Source: Thermocrispum municipale DSM 44069 (lineage in GTDB: Bacteria; Actinomycetota; Actinomycetes; Mycobacteriales; Pseudonocardiaceae). From it: a DNA stretch of 43,463 nt. Every line of letters starts with the position of its first letter. Within the stretch, counting starts at the first letter, position 1. The notes under the pieces were generated by a model. It ran no database searches, had not been told where the DNA came from, and saw only the letters and a list, made by a program, of their open reading frames with translations. The position numbers and the translations under genes were made by a program. This document shows, in pieces, positions 1 through 8,003 of the stretch. The DNA is taken from assembly GCF_000427825.1 (NCBI RefSeq), contig NZ_ATYT01000020.1, positions 1 to 43,463 of the forward strand, written 5' to 3'.

Positions 1-47
1 CGAGCTCCCGCCGGAGCCGGCGGCAACTGCTTCCTCTCACGACCCAT
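1..47 (-). CDS. IS30-like transposase, N-terminal fragment (runs off left edge)
   Basis: On the minus strand an ATG at 47-45 is preceded by a clear ribosome binding site (GGAGG, six bases upstream). It opens a frame starting MGRERKQLPPAPAGA that leaves the window at base 1. On its own the peptide is too short to classify. The call rests on position: it starts just inside a terminal repeat of IS30 type (67-94), where an IS30 transposase gene should start, and the opposite window edge holds an IS30-type transposase C-terminus in the same orientation. Fifteen codons are visible. Confidence 0.45.
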   Translation of the reverse strand, partial: MGRERKQLPPAPAGA

Positions 48-66
48 CTGATACCTCCGAGTTCGA

Positions 67-94
67 GGTGTTGCGACGACCAGTTGAATCCGCA
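67..94. repeat. Left terminal inverted repeat of an IS30-like element
   Basis: Read inward from the flank (minus strand) the sequence contains GATTCAACTGGTCGTCGCAA. This closely follows the E. coli IS30 end as I remember it (GATTCAATTGGTCAACGCAA). The same 27-base block, imperfect and inverted, lies at 43371-43397 (22 of 27 identical). Similarity between the two ends continues outward to about base 103 (8 of 10), so the outer boundary is uncertain by up to 9 bases. Confidence 0.72.
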
Positions 95-135
95 CTGGAT
101 ACCACGGTCGGTGTGAGTGGGCGAGTCGACCAAGC

Positions 136-432
136 TCAGGCCGCGGGCTGAACGGTGCCGAGTGCGGTGCGGCCGGCTTCGGTCAGCACCGCCGGAACCC
201 GTTGACCTACCGCGGCGGGCCGGGCGGGTCGAATCAGTCCGGCTTGCGCCAGGACGTGCGCGGTGTACTGATCACCGCAGGCCAAGCCGTCGATGAACAG
301 ATCGGGAACCCGGCTCGCGGTGATCTCGGCGCGTCCGGCGCTCACGGCGCGAAGCAGAGCGAGTGTGCGGTGATTGAAGGGGAGCGCGGTGGTCAACGTT
401 GAACTCCAGTGTGTTGCGCGTGTCACAAACAC
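136..432 (-). CDS. Small winged-helix-like hypothetical protein
   Basis: About 98 residues. I recognise the style of a small actinomycete protein of unknown function: a helical N-terminal half (FNHRTLALLRAVSAGRAEIT), a central segment with ACGDQ, and a C-terminal 'LIRPARPA...VPAVLTEAGRTAL' stretch that reads like the wing and last helix of a winged-helix fold. The open frame extends upstream to 576, but that part is Arg-rich and overlaps the end of the IclR gene, so a GTG at 432 (or 426) is the likelier start; neither has a strong ribosome binding site. It lies next to the IS30-like end. Function unknown; DNA binding is only a guess. Confidence 0.55.
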   Translation of the reverse strand: MFVTRATHWSSTLTTALPFNHRTLALLRAVSAGRAEITASRVPDLFIDGLACGDQYTAHVLAQAGLIRPARPAAVGQRVPAVLTEAGRTALGTVQPAA

Positions 433-493
433 GACGCGACCCGGCTCAACGGTTCGATTCCGGCGGCTGAACGTTCGAACTGCGCCGTCCCCG

Positions 494-1261
494 TCAGTTC
501 GCGGGCGGAACGCGCGACCCGATCGCTTGCGCGGCGCGGCGAACGTCCGAAGGCAACGCGCTCGACTCGACGTCACGAAGCTCAGCGGTCGCGCCGCTGA
601 GCCCGAGTGAGCCCAGAATCCGTCCCGCGGAGTCGACGATGGGTGCGGCAGTAGCCGTGGTGTCGAACTGTCGCTCGTTCACCGAGATCGCGAAGCCGCG
701 CGTACGGACGTCCTGCAGGTCGGCGAGAACCGCCGAGTGCTCGAGCACCGTGCCGTCGGCGAGCGTGACCGGCGCCAGGTCGGCGGCCGTGGCGTCCAGG
801 TCGGTCTCGGGATCGCACGCCAGGAACACCTTGCCGGCGGCGCCCGGGTACAGCGGGAGCCGCTCGCCGATCGGTAGCGAGTACTGAGGGCGCCGCCCGC
901 CTTCGACCCGATCGATCAGCACCCGGCTGTTCTGCACGCGAACGTAGAGTGATGCGGTCAGCCCGGTCGCGTTCGCCAGCTCTTCGAGGATCGGCCGGGC
1001 GATCAGGCGTACCGGGCTGGTCATCGCGAACGCGTGCGCAGTCGAGAGGGCGGCAGGGCCGGCCGTGTAACCGTTGGAGTGCCGACTGGCGTAGCCGTGT
1101 TCGGTGAGGACGTTCACGAGGCGCTGGGTGGTGGCGATGTGCAGTCCGGTGCGCTGCGCGAGATCGGTCAGCCGTAGTGGCCGCTGGGCGAGCTCGAGTT
1201 CCGACAGGACCTGGAATGCCCGGTGCACCGAGCGCATCGGGTTCTGTTGCGGCTTGGTCAT
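494..1261 (-). CDS. IclR-family transcriptional regulator
   Basis: A 255-residue protein of normal IclR length. Residues about 8-70 form the winged HTH (SVHRAFQVLSEL...RLTDLAQRTGLHIATTQRLVNVLTEHGY). Residues about 75-250 form the effector-binding domain, with typical pieces such as LPLYPGAAGKVFLA and a late 'RGFAISVNERQFDTTATAAPI' segment. The ATG at 1261 is preferred over an in-frame GTG at 1279; neither has a good ribosome binding site. It is divergent from the dehydrogenase-RraA fusion and permease genes and probably controls them and itself through the 128-base intergenic region. Effector unknown, presumably the substrate or product of that operon. Confidence 0.93.
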   Translation of the reverse strand: MTKPQQNPMRSVHRAFQVLSELELAQRPLRLTDLAQRTGLHIATTQRLVNVLTEHGYASRHSNGYTAGPAALSTAHAFAMTSPVRLIARPILEELANATGLTASLYVRVQNSRVLIDRVEGGRRPQYSLPIGERLPLYPGAAGKVFLACDPETDLDATAADLAPVTLADGTVLEHSAVLADLQDVRTRGFAISVNERQFDTTATAAPIVDSAGRILGSLGLSGATAELRDVESSALPSDVRRAAQAIGSRVPPAN

Positions 1262-1389
1262 CGCAACGCAGGCTATCACTCTATGAGAATTGTTGCCGTT
1301 TGCCGCCCTGGGTATTGACCCGCGTTCGCGCAGCGATTCATACTCTCACGAAATGAAGGTTAATATCATAGAATGAGAATGGCGGCAGG
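1262..1389. promoter_or_regulatory. Divergent promoter region with candidate IclR operator repeats
   Basis: This is the shared promoter region of the IclR gene and the operon starting at 1390. It is AT-richer than its surroundings. An exact 8-base direct repeat ATGAGAAT occurs at 1283-1290 and 1373-1380, one near each gene, and CTCTATGAG at 1280-1288 is a short CTC-N3-GAG dyad. These are reasonable IclR-binding candidates by position only; I see no long perfect palindrome. Confidence 0.42.
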
Positions 1390-2745
1390 ATGCGTGTTGC
1401 AGTGCTGGGTTTGGGAGAAGCCGGGGCGGTCTACGCGGCCGGCTTCGCTGCTTCCGGTGCCGACGTCGTGGGTTACGACCCCGCGGACGTGCCGACCCCA
1501 GCGAGGGTCGAGCGAGCTTCTGGTGTCGAGGAGGCTGTTCGCGAGGCAGACCTGGTCATCAGCCTGGTGACGGGCGCACTCGCGGTGGAGGTGGCGGACG
1601 AGGTCGCTGGGCGGCTCGCCGATTCCGCGCTGTACGCGGACCTCAACGCCGCGGCGCCGGAGCGCATGGAGGCGGTCGCGACGGCCCTCGGCGAGGCGGC
1701 GCAGCGATTTGCCGACGTCGCCATCATCGGCTCGGTGAAACAGTTCGGCGCCGAAGCCAGCCTGCTCGTGTCCGGGCCGGCTGCCGAGCCTGTCGCGGCG
1801 GCGTTTCGCGACTTGGGTTCTGATGTCGAGGTGGTTGGCGAGCGCCCGGGCACGGCGTCCCGGCGGAAGATACTGCGTTCGGTCTTCATGAAGGGGCTCG
1901 GTGCGCTGATCTCCGAAGCCATGGATGCGGGCGCCGCGGCGGACGAGACCGAATGGGTTCGCGCCCAGATCGTGGCCGAGCTTTCCGGCGGGGACACCAC
2001 GCTGGATCGCCTATACGCGGGGACCCGGAAGCACGCATTGCGCCGCACCCAGGAGGTGGAGGCGGCGGCGCACCTGCTGCATTCGCTCGGCGTGCCGCCT
2101 CTGGTCACTACGGGGGTGGTCAACCGGCATCGCCTGCTGAGCCGGGAGGCGGCGGGAGACGTCGAGTCGTTGATCGCCGGCCTGGCCGAGGTTCCGACGC
2201 CGGCGATCGGGGACGCGCGGGACCGCCTCGGGTTGGTCGGGCCGCGCATTCGGCCCGTGTGGTCGGGAGCCCGGCTGGCCGGTCGGGCACTGACCGTGCT
2301 GACCCGGCCCGGTGACAACAAGGGGGTTCACGAGGCCCTCGCCGTTGCTCGCCCCGGTGACGTCCTGGTGGTGGACGGGGGTGGGTATCCGGGCCGGGCG
2401 TTGATCGGTGAGCTGATCGCGCACCGAGCTGTCAACCGCGGGATCCGCGGCATGGTCATTGACGGCGCCGTCCGGGACGCCGACGGCCTCCGGGAGGCCG
2501 GCTTCCCGGTGTGGGCGGTGGGCGTGTCACCGGCGGGACCCTACAAGTCGGGCCCCTACCGCATCGGGACGGACGTCTCCATCGCGGGCGCCGTCGTCCA
2601 CACCGGCGACATCGTCGTTGCTGATGACGACGGCGTCGCCATCGTTCCGCAGGCGGACGCGGTGCGAGTGCTCTCCGACGCGCAAGCCGTCGTCGCCGAC
2701 GAAGCTGCCCGGTACGAGCGCATCCTCGCCGACCGAGCGTCCTGA
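1390..2745 (+). CDS. Fusion: beta-hydroxyacid dehydrogenase-like (DUF1932) + RraA-like aldolase
   Basis: A 451-residue two-module protein. Residues 1-245: an N-terminal Rossmann fold (VAVLGLGEAGAVYA, GxGxAG type; LVISLVTG; ADLNAAAPE) followed by a helical domain with SVFMKGLGALISEAMDA, as in 6-phosphogluconate dehydrogenase-like/DUF1932 oxidoreductases. Residues about 250-445: an RraA-type domain with GDVLVVDGGG, ALIGELIA and GMVIDGAVRDADGL; the Arg-Asp pair in the last motif binds the metal and substrate in 4-hydroxy-4-methyl-2-oxoglutarate/oxaloacetate-type aldolases. Each domain normally occurs alone. The fusion suggests that an NAD(P)-dependent oxidation feeds a retro-aldol or decarboxylation step of a hydroxy-oxo-dicarboxylate; the substrate is not evident. 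It is first in an operon with a DctM-like permease, opposite an IclR regulator. Confidence 0.92.
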   Translation: MRVAVLGLGEAGAVYAAGFAASGADVVGYDPADVPTPARVERASGVEEAVREADLVISLVTGALAVEVADEVAGRLADSALYADLNAAAPERMEAVATALGEAAQRFADVAIIGSVKQFGAEASLLVSGPAAEPVAAAFRDLGSDVEVVGERPGTASRRKILRSVFMKGLGALISEAMDAGAAADETEWVRAQIVAELSGGDTTLDRLYAGTRKHALRRTQEVEAAAHLLHSLGVPPLVTTGVVNRHRLLSREAAGDVESLIAGLAEVPTPAIGDARDRLGLVGPRIRPVWSGARLAGRALTVLTRPGDNKGVHEALAVARPGDVLVVDGGGYPGRALIGELIAHRAVNRGIRGMVIDGAVRDADGLREAGFPVWAVGVSPAGPYKSGPYRIGTDVSIAGAVVHTGDIVVADDDGVAIVPQADAVRVLSDAQAVVADEAARYERILADRAS

Positions 2746-2790
2746 CGTCCTTGTGTCCAACCCCGCTTCACCGTCGCAGAGGGGATAACC

Positions 2791-4134
2791 GTGCCAACTG
2801 CTCTTGTCGCGCTCGGTGCGTTCATCGTCGTCATCATCGTGCTGAACGTCGTGCTCAAGCGGAACATGGGCGAAGCCATGCTGGTCGGCATGCTCGTCAC
2901 GGCGATGTTCGCCGGAGCCGACGCGTTTCAGGTCCTTCTCGGCGGCTTGCGGGCTGCGCTCGAGGAGGAAGTGCTGTACGCGGCCATGGCCTTCGTGTTC
3001 ATGGCCTACGTCGTCGACCGCACCGGACTGATTCACCGGCTGCTGGAGATCCTGAATTCGGTGTTCGGTCGCGTCCGTGGCGGCCCGGCTCTGGTGGACA
3101 CCGCGGGCTCGGCGATCATGGGTGCCTTCTCCGGGTCGAACTCCGGCAATACCGCCGCTACCGGGGCCTTCACCGGTCCGTGGATGGTTCGCAGCGGGTT
3201 CGGGCCGGAGCGCAGCGCCACCATCCTGGCGGGCAACGGAGGCTTCGGGGCAGCGCTCCCGCCGAGTGCCTCCATGGTGATCATGATCGGCTTCGCCGGG
3301 CCGCTGGTCACGACCGGCGAAATCTATCTGGCACTGCTCTGCGCCGGCGCGTACCAGCTGTTGTGGCGCATCCTGCTGGTCGGTTTCTTCGTGCGGCGGG
3401 ACAACATCCAGCGCGCTCCCGACGAGGAGATCAAGTCGCTTCGTCGGGCTCTGCGGGACGGCGGGCCCGCGCTCGTCATCGTGCTCGGCGCGTTCATCCC
3501 GATCACCATCACCGTGGGGCCGCTGGCGGAGCTGTTGACCACCTCGAGTCCGCTCGGTGATGCCATCGAGGAGATCTCGATCCTCACGTGGATTCCCGTG
3601 CTGGTCACTGCTCTCGCGCTGATCGTCGGGCGCAAGGCGCTGCCCAGCGGAGCGCGCGCCTGGGGGACCTGGATCGCCGATGCGATGCCGCGCTTCACCA
3701 GCATCGGTGCACTGCTGTACTTCGCCGTCGCGGCCAGCGAGATCCTGCGCGAGCTCGGCCTGGGCGACGACATCGACGCCATCCTGCGTCATTCGGATCT
3801 GAACAAGTACGTGATGGTCGCGCTCGTCGGCGTGCTGGTCGCGGTCGTCGCCGGGCCGTTGTCGTCGACGGCGACACTGACGGCCGTCGGTCAGGTCTCC
3901 CTGCTGGCATTGGTGTCCGTCGGTGTCGATCCCGTCCTGGCGATCACGGCGATCCTGGTCTTCGCGTCAACCGAAGGCGCCTCGCCGCCGGCGTCCGGAT
4001 CCATCTTCGTCGCAGCCGGCTTGACCGGAGCGAAGCCGGAGAAGATCTTCCTGCCGCTGCTCTTCTACTACATGCTGCCCATCCTGCTGATCGGCTGCTT
4101 GATCGGCTGGGGCGCCCTTCCCGTCCTGTCCTGA
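2791..4134 (+). CDS. TRAP transporter large permease-like protein (DctM type)
   Basis: A 447-residue, very hydrophobic protein with about 11-12 membrane segments. The two-fold 'GAFSGSNSGNTAATGAFTGP' motif near residue 115 and the related 'STEGASPPASGSIF' segment near 395 match the conserved substrate/Na+ site of DctM-like large permeases. The start is GTG with an AGAGGGG ribosome binding site. It follows the dehydrogenase-RraA fusion by 45 bases and is followed by a small membrane protein. No periplasmic DctP-type binding protein or ordinary DctQ gene is adjacent, which is unusual; it may work with a remote binding protein or as a binding-protein-independent carrier. Predicted role: import of the organic acid degraded by the upstream fusion enzyme. 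Confidence 0.83.
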   Translation: MPTALVALGAFIVVIIVLNVVLKRNMGEAMLVGMLVTAMFAGADAFQVLLGGLRAALEEEVLYAAMAFVFMAYVVDRTGLIHRLLEILNSVFGRVRGGPALVDTAGSAIMGAFSGSNSGNTAATGAFTGPWMVRSGFGPERSATILAGNGGFGAALPPSASMVIMIGFAGPLVTTGEIYLALLCAGAYQLLWRILLVGFFVRRDNIQRAPDEEIKSLRRALRDGGPALVIVLGAFIPITITVGPLAELLTTSSPLGDAIEEISILTWIPVLVTALALIVGRKALPSGARAWGTWIADAMPRFTSIGALLYFAVAASEILRELGLGDDIDAILRHSDLNKYVMVALVGVLVAVVAGPLSSTATLTAVGQVSLLALVSVGVDPVLAITAILVFASTEGASPPASGSIFVAAGLTGAKPEKIFLPLLFYYMLPILLIGCLIGWGALPVLS

Positions 4135-4159
4135 CCCGCCGCGACCGAGAGGACTCGTC

Positions 4160-4411
4160 ATGCCCGTGATGTCACGAACCGTTCACAATGTCTGCCGGGC
4201 GATGTTCGTCGCCACATTCCTGGTGTTCCTCGCGCTGGCCACAGCTCTGGTCGCCACGCAGCTCGTTGGTGTCGTAGCCATGCAACCCGAGTTGGTCACA
4301 TGGGCGGCTGATCATCTGTTGGTTCCCAGCATCACCGCCGGAGTCGTCTTCGGGCTCGTGGGGTTCGTCGGCGGCTACCTCATGCCCTCGGGCGAGGGCG
4401 ACGAGGGATAG
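4160..4411 (+). CDS. Small two-helix membrane protein downstream of DctM-like permease
   Basis: An 83-residue protein with two predicted transmembrane helices, about residues 14-38 (rich in Val/Ala/Leu) and 53-75 (ending GFVGGYLM), and a short acidic C-terminus. It has a GAGAGGA ribosome binding site and lies 25 bases after the permease on the same strand, so it is probably co-transcribed. I do not recognise the family. It sits where a DctQ small permease would be expected but is half that size and has two rather than four helices; it could be a reduced accessory subunit. Confidence 0.7.
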   Translation: MPVMSRTVHNVCRAMFVATFLVFLALATALVATQLVGVVAMQPELVTWAADHLLVPSITAGVVFGLVGFVGGYLMPSGEGDEG

Positions 4412-4443
4412 GCACGACCGTTGGCGGCGGGAAGCTGAGTCGG

Positions 4444-4462
4444 CCCGCCGTCCACGGGCGGG
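4444..4462 (+). terminator. Possible GC hairpin after the permease operon
   Basis: CCCGCC (4444-4449) can pair with GGCGGG (4457-4462) around a 7-base loop, 33 bases after the stop of the small membrane protein. There is no T tract, so it is a weak candidate. Confidence 0.3.
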
Positions 4463-4540
4463 ACACCTCCTCGCGGCACCGAAACAAGGGGCTCCGGCGA
4501 TCGACCGTTCGGGCAGGCATCGTAGGCTGCACACCACCAC

Positions 4541-4617
4541 GGGCCGGTAGCTCAGTTGGTTAGAGCAGGGGACTCATAATCCCTTGGCCGCGGGTTCAAG
4601 TCCCGCCCGGCCCACCA
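4541..4617 (+). tRNA. tRNA-Ile2 (anticodon CAU), CCA encoded
   Basis: A complete 77-base cloverleaf. The 7-bp acceptor stem is GGGCCGG/CCGGCCC, the anticodon loop is CTCATAA (anticodon CAT), the T loop is GTTCAAGTC, and a genomic CCA is present. A CAU anticodon can be initiator Met, elongator Met or Ile2. The GACTCATAATC stem-loop followed by TTGGCCG closely resembles tRNA-Ile2, whose C34 is changed to lysidine to read AUA, so Ile2 is preferred. It stands alone, with no integrase gene nearby. Confidence 0.92.
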
Positions 4618-5105
4618 CCCGCGCGGAGTCACCCCGCTTGATCGCCGCGCCGGCCAGCGCGTCACTTGCTGATGCGCTGCCCGGACGAAGCGCAGCCAAG
4701 GATCTTGAACATGGTCAGTTGAACTCGCTGTCGTTGATTTCACCCTCGACGTCGCTCCAGCGCTCAGGACAGAACGCCAGCACCGCTGAGCCGCTGAGGT
4801 ATCCGGCGTTTACTCTGCGGTGATCGCCTCGCACGTAGCGACACTCACGCTGATCGCGCTCCTGGGCGTTGGCGCCGGCGGGCCGACGCGGTTGACGATG
4901 ACGTCCAGTTGGCTGTGCCCACGTGTTGTCAGACGGGTGCTTCGGCCGAATGCGGAAATGCCGACGTCAAGCAGTCGCGCCAGAACTCCGGCCACGAGAA
5001 CTTCGTGACCTCGTTCGGCACTCGGTGCGGCTCAATCGGCCGCTGAGCATGGGCGCCGGTCGTGCGCCTTGGGGAGTAAGGCTCATGCACCGGGCTTGGG
5101 CCACT
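4618..5105. other. Intergenic stretch without a supported gene
   Basis: 488 bases between the tRNA and the YqeB-like gene. Only short frames occur, with no ribosome binding sites or recognisable domains. A minus-strand frame across the tRNA encodes the well-known spurious peptide GRDLNPRPRDYESPALT and is not a gene. I saw no integrase or direct repeat of the tRNA 3' end. Confidence 0.6.
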
Positions 5106-5786
5106 TCACGGGACGCGGCACCGTCGAATCTGCTGCCCGCCGTCGCGGTCGCGCACGACGATCCCGCGTGACGCGAGCTCGTCCCGGATCTCGTCCGCGG
5201 CCCCCAACCGCTTGTCGTCGAGTGCGCGCCGCCGAGTGCGCAGCAGGGCCTGCACTTCCTCGTCAAGCGCTTCGTCACCGTCGACCCAGGTGGTGAAGTC
5301 GTCCTCGAACGGGTCCGACATCCCCAGCCAGCGCAGTCCCGCCGCGGTGGTCGCATCACGGAGTCGCCCGGCAAGTGCGCGCTCCGAGTGAATCCGCAAC
5401 ACCTCGCGGTGAGCGTCGTCAAGGACGACGAACTCGCCGCCGTCCGCGAAGACGCCGGCAACGCGGTTCGCCGGCACGCGCCGGTGCAGATCCACCCGGT
5501 GCACGACGATTTCCTCGGGCGTGACGGTGATCGTGCCGTTCTCCCTGTCCCAGTGCCGTCCCACCCAGAGTCCGACCCCGAGCCCGGCAAGCGTCAGGGT
5601 CACCAGGGCCCACGCCGGCGGAAGGCTTGCCGCCGCTCGCAACGGCCCCGGCGCGTCACCGACCGCGTCGAGCAGTGCTGACACCAGCGGCCGGATCGCA
5701 GCCCCGAGACCGGCACCCAGCAGCGCGCCGACGAGTGCGACGGCGGTGAGCCAGGATCGCGGGATCGTCACTCGAAGATCGGTCAC
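5106..5786 (-). CDS. YqeB-like membrane protein with PH-like and CysS-C-like domains
   Basis: About 226 residues. Two membrane helices lie near residues 10-35 and 60-80 (WALVTLTLAGLGVGLWVG). A beta-rich soluble part follows (GTITVTPEEIVVHRVDLHRRVPANRVAGVF...VVLDD), like a bacterial PH domain. The C-terminus (ALDDKRLGAADEIRDELASRGIVVRD) resembles the small C-terminal domain of cysteinyl-tRNA synthetase. This combination is the YqeB architecture of actinobacteria; the function is unknown to me. The GTG start at 5786 overlaps the TGA of the upstream TetR gene (GTGA), so translation is probably coupled. Expression is presumably set by that TetR protein through the palindrome at 6395-6420. Confidence 0.8.
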   Translation of the reverse strand: MTDLRVTIPRSWLTAVALVGALLGAGLGAAIRPLVSALLDAVGDAPGPLRAAASLPPAWALVTLTLAGLGVGLWVGRHWDRENGTITVTPEEIVVHRVDLHRRVPANRVAGVFADGGEFVVLDDAHREVLRIHSERALAGRLRDATTAAGLRWLGMSDPFEDDFTTWVDGDEALDEEVQALLRTRRRALDDKRLGAADEIRDELASRGIVVRDRDGGQQIRRCRVP

Positions 5787-6382
5787 GGGCCACCTCTGTT
5801 CTCCGGTGCGAGATACCTGAGCACGGTGCGACGAAGCGCGGGCGCCGGGCAATGGCCGGGACGAGCGTTCAAGTACGCGGCATCCACCACCGACTGCAGC
5901 CATGAAGCCGTTTCCCGCGCATCGAGTGATGCGTCGATCTGGCCGGATTCGAGGCCCCGCTCGATGAGCGTCGTCAAACCCTCGTGGATGACCGAGGCCG
6001 AGCGTCGGACCACGTCCAACAACTCCGGATCCCGACCGGTGCGGCGCAGTAGCTCGATCAACAGCGCAGGGGCACGTGGGTCCGTCGCATCTTTCGCCAA
6101 CGACTCGACCACGTCCACGATCGCGCGCACCGCATCGTCCGCATCGGCGTACCTGGCCACAAGGGCCTCGGCCTTTGGGATGTCCTGCTCGAAAAGAGAG
6201 CGGAAGAGCGTGGCCTTGTCCCCGAAGTAGTAGAAGACCGTCGCCGGGCTGACCTCCGCTGCGCGGGCCACATCTGCCACGCTCGCGCCCTCGAATCCCC
6301 TCATCGCGAACACCTCAGCCGCTTCGGCCAGGATCCGCTCACGCATGCGGGCCACGCGCCCGGGGTCCACCTTCCGCGCCAC
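5783..6382 (-). CDS. TetR-family transcriptional regulator
   Basis: A 199-residue protein. The N-terminal HTH is classic: ILAEAAEVFAMRGFEGASVA, then DVARAAEVSPATVFYYFGDKATLF. The C-terminal ligand domain has no specific signature. The GTG at 6382 is preferred because GGGAG lies about 8 bases upstream; the longer TTG start at 6394 would touch the operator directly. It probably represses its own operon with the YqeB-like gene by binding the perfect palindrome just upstream. Ligand unknown. Confidence 0.92.
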   Translation of the reverse strand: MARKVDPGRVARMRERILAEAAEVFAMRGFEGASVADVARAAEVSPATVFYYFGDKATLFRSLFEQDIPKAEALVARYADADDAVRAIVDVVESLAKDATDPRAPALLIELLRRTGRDPELLDVVRRSASVIHEGLTTLIERGLESGQIDASLDARETASWLQSVVDAAYLNARPGHCPAPALRRTVLRYLAPENRGGP

Positions 6383-6394
6383 CGCAGCTCCCAA

Positions 6395-6420
6395 TGATTA
6401 ACTGATTGATCAGTTAATCA
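6395..6420. promoter_or_regulatory. 26-base perfect palindromic operator upstream of TetR gene
   Basis: TGATTAACTGAT (6395-6406), a two-base centre, then its exact complement ATCAGTTAATCA (6409-6420). It is AT-rich in GC-rich surroundings and contains the TTAACTGATNNATCAGTTAA core typical of TetR operators. It ends 12 bases before the chosen TetR start, so binding would block transcription of the TetR-YqeB pair. Confidence 0.82.
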
Positions 6421-6671
6421 TAGTCGGTTGTCCTGCGCGATCGAGAAGCGGGACACGACCTGGTTCGGGCGGTGACTCAGCGGCCCTGCACAGGGGGTGG
6501 TCGCCGTGGCTGCGTGGGATACGCGGCCTGCGGCGCACCGGCGGGCATTGCGAGGCAGCACCGAGCACAGTTGGGCGGTCTCAAGGTGTTCATTCAGCAC
6601 ATTGCAGCCGCTCGTGTGGCACATACAGTTCCGCACTCATTCGCCCCAGTCGCTCTCACTGGAGGTGTTCG

Positions 6672-8003
6672 ATGAGCACCGATGATCAGGTTCAGTCCGC
6701 CCCCGCCGCCGCAATACCGGTAGGCGCGGTTTTCGCCCGGATGCCGCTCACTGCGGCACACGTCAAAGCAGGCGTTGCCCTCTTCGTGGCATTCGCCATC
6801 GAGTCATGGGAGATGTTGAGTCTCACGTACGTCGCCGCGGATCTGCGGCACAGCCTGGACGTCACCAACACCGAACTCGGTCTGGTGATCTCAGCTCTGT
6901 TTTTCGGGATGATTCCCGGCACTCTTGTGTGGGGACCCGTTGCCGACCGGATCGGCCGGCAGCGAACGTGCATGTGGAGCTTCGCCAGTTATGGTGTGCT
7001 GACGCTGCTCAGCACCGTCGCGCCCGACTATCAGGTCCTGATGGTCACACGGTTGCTGTCCGGCTTCGCTTTCGCGGGCGTCTTCGCGATCACTTTTCCG
7101 TACTTCGAGGAGCTGCTTCCGGTTCGGCATCGTGGCCGTGCGGCAGTGTTCCTCGCGGCGGGATGGCCGATCGGGGTGCTGGCGGCTGTTGCCGTTGCCG
7201 CGCTCTTCGGTGATCACGGCTGGCGCGCCGTGGTCGCGGTCAGCGCCGCGGCGAGTCTGTGGGCGTTGGTGATCCGCCGGTGGGTTCCGGAATCGCCGTA
7301 CTGGCTTGCCCAGCAGGGCCGCTCGGACGAGGCACACGACGTGCTGGCTCGCCTCGGCGCCACGGACCTTGACCGCGACCGACAGCTCACCGTGCCCGGT
7401 CTCAAAGCCGGCTCCATTCGTGGGTTGCTCACTGGGGCGCTCGGCCGTATCACGATGGTCCAGATCACCGTGAACTTCCTGTTCTCGTGGGGATATTGGG
7501 GCCTGCAGACCTGGCTCCCGACGCTGTTGGAGGAGCGCGGTTTGTCCGCGTCGTCGAGCTTGGGCTTCGTGGCGATCAGCGCGGTGTTCATGATTCCTGG
7601 CTACATCAGTGCCGCGTGGCTCACCGGCCGGTTCGGACGCAAGAAGGTCTTCGTCGGTTACGTGCTGGCCGCGGCGGCGGGTGGGTTCTATTTCGCGAAC
7701 GCGAGCACGCTGACCGAACTCTACGTCGGCATTTTCGGCCTGTCCTTTTTCAGCCTCGGGGCATGGGGCGTCTGGGACACCTGGATCGGCGAGCTGTACC
7801 CGTCACCGGTACGCGGCGTGGGTTACAGCCTCGGCATCTTCGGTCAGCGCGTTGCGAACACGGTGGCTCCCAGCCTGGTCGGTCTGCTGCTCGCTCATGC
7901 CAGCGGCTTCGCCACCACGGTCATCTTCATCGATCTCTTCCTCGTGGTCACGGCTCTGCTCGGGCTGGTCCTGCCGGAAACCGAAGGAAAGGAACTGCAA
8001 TGA
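6672..8003 (+). CDS. MFS transporter (metabolite/aromatic-acid porter type)
   Basis: A 443-residue, 12-helix major facilitator. The loop 2-3 signature is GPVADRIGRQRT near residue 89, with a matching GRFGRKKV near residue 320; PESPYWL near residue 204 is typical of sugar/acid porters. The ribosome binding site is GGAGGT. The stop overlaps the start of the racemase gene (ATGA), so the two are translationally coupled. Together with the following racemase, short-HyuA-like and DUF917-like genes it is the likely importer of the island's substrate. The 250 bases upstream contain no gene and hold its promoter. Confidence 0.9.
   Translation: MSTDDQVQSAPAAAIPVGAVFARMPLTAAHVKAGVALFVAFAIESWEMLSLTYVAADLRHSLDVTNTELGLVISALFFGMIPGTLVWGPVADRIGRQRTCMWSFASYGVLTLLSTVAPDYQVLMVTRLLSGFAFAGVFAITFPYFEELLPVRHRGRAAVFLAAGWPIGVLAAVAVAALFGDHGWRAVVAVSAAASLWALVIRRWVPESPYWLAQQGRSDEAHDVLARLGATDLDRDRQLTVPGLKAGSIRGLLTGALGRITMVQITVNFLFSWGYWGLQTWLPTLLEERGLSASSSLGFVAISAVFMIPGYISAAWLTGRFGRKKVFVGYVLAAAAGGFYFANASTLTELYVGIFGLSFFSLGAWGVWDTWIGELYPSPVRGVGYSLGIFGQRVANTVAPSLVGLLLAHASGFATTVIFIDLFLVVTALLGLVLPETEGKELQ

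Noticed and set aside
2527-3792. 421-residue minus-strand frame opposite the permease
   Set aside because: Composition (His/Asp/Gln/Arg-rich, no hydrophobic core) is that of an antisense shadow in GC-rich DNA; the plus strand encodes clear families.
4552-4743. Minus-strand frame containing GRDLNPRPRDYESPALT
   Set aside because: This is the familiar false protein made by translating the antisense of a tRNA gene; it lies over the tRNA-Ile2 and has no ribosome binding site.
4541-5105. tRNA-Ile2 as an integration site of a genomic island
   Set aside because: No integrase gene and no direct repeat of the tRNA 3' end were found in the window.
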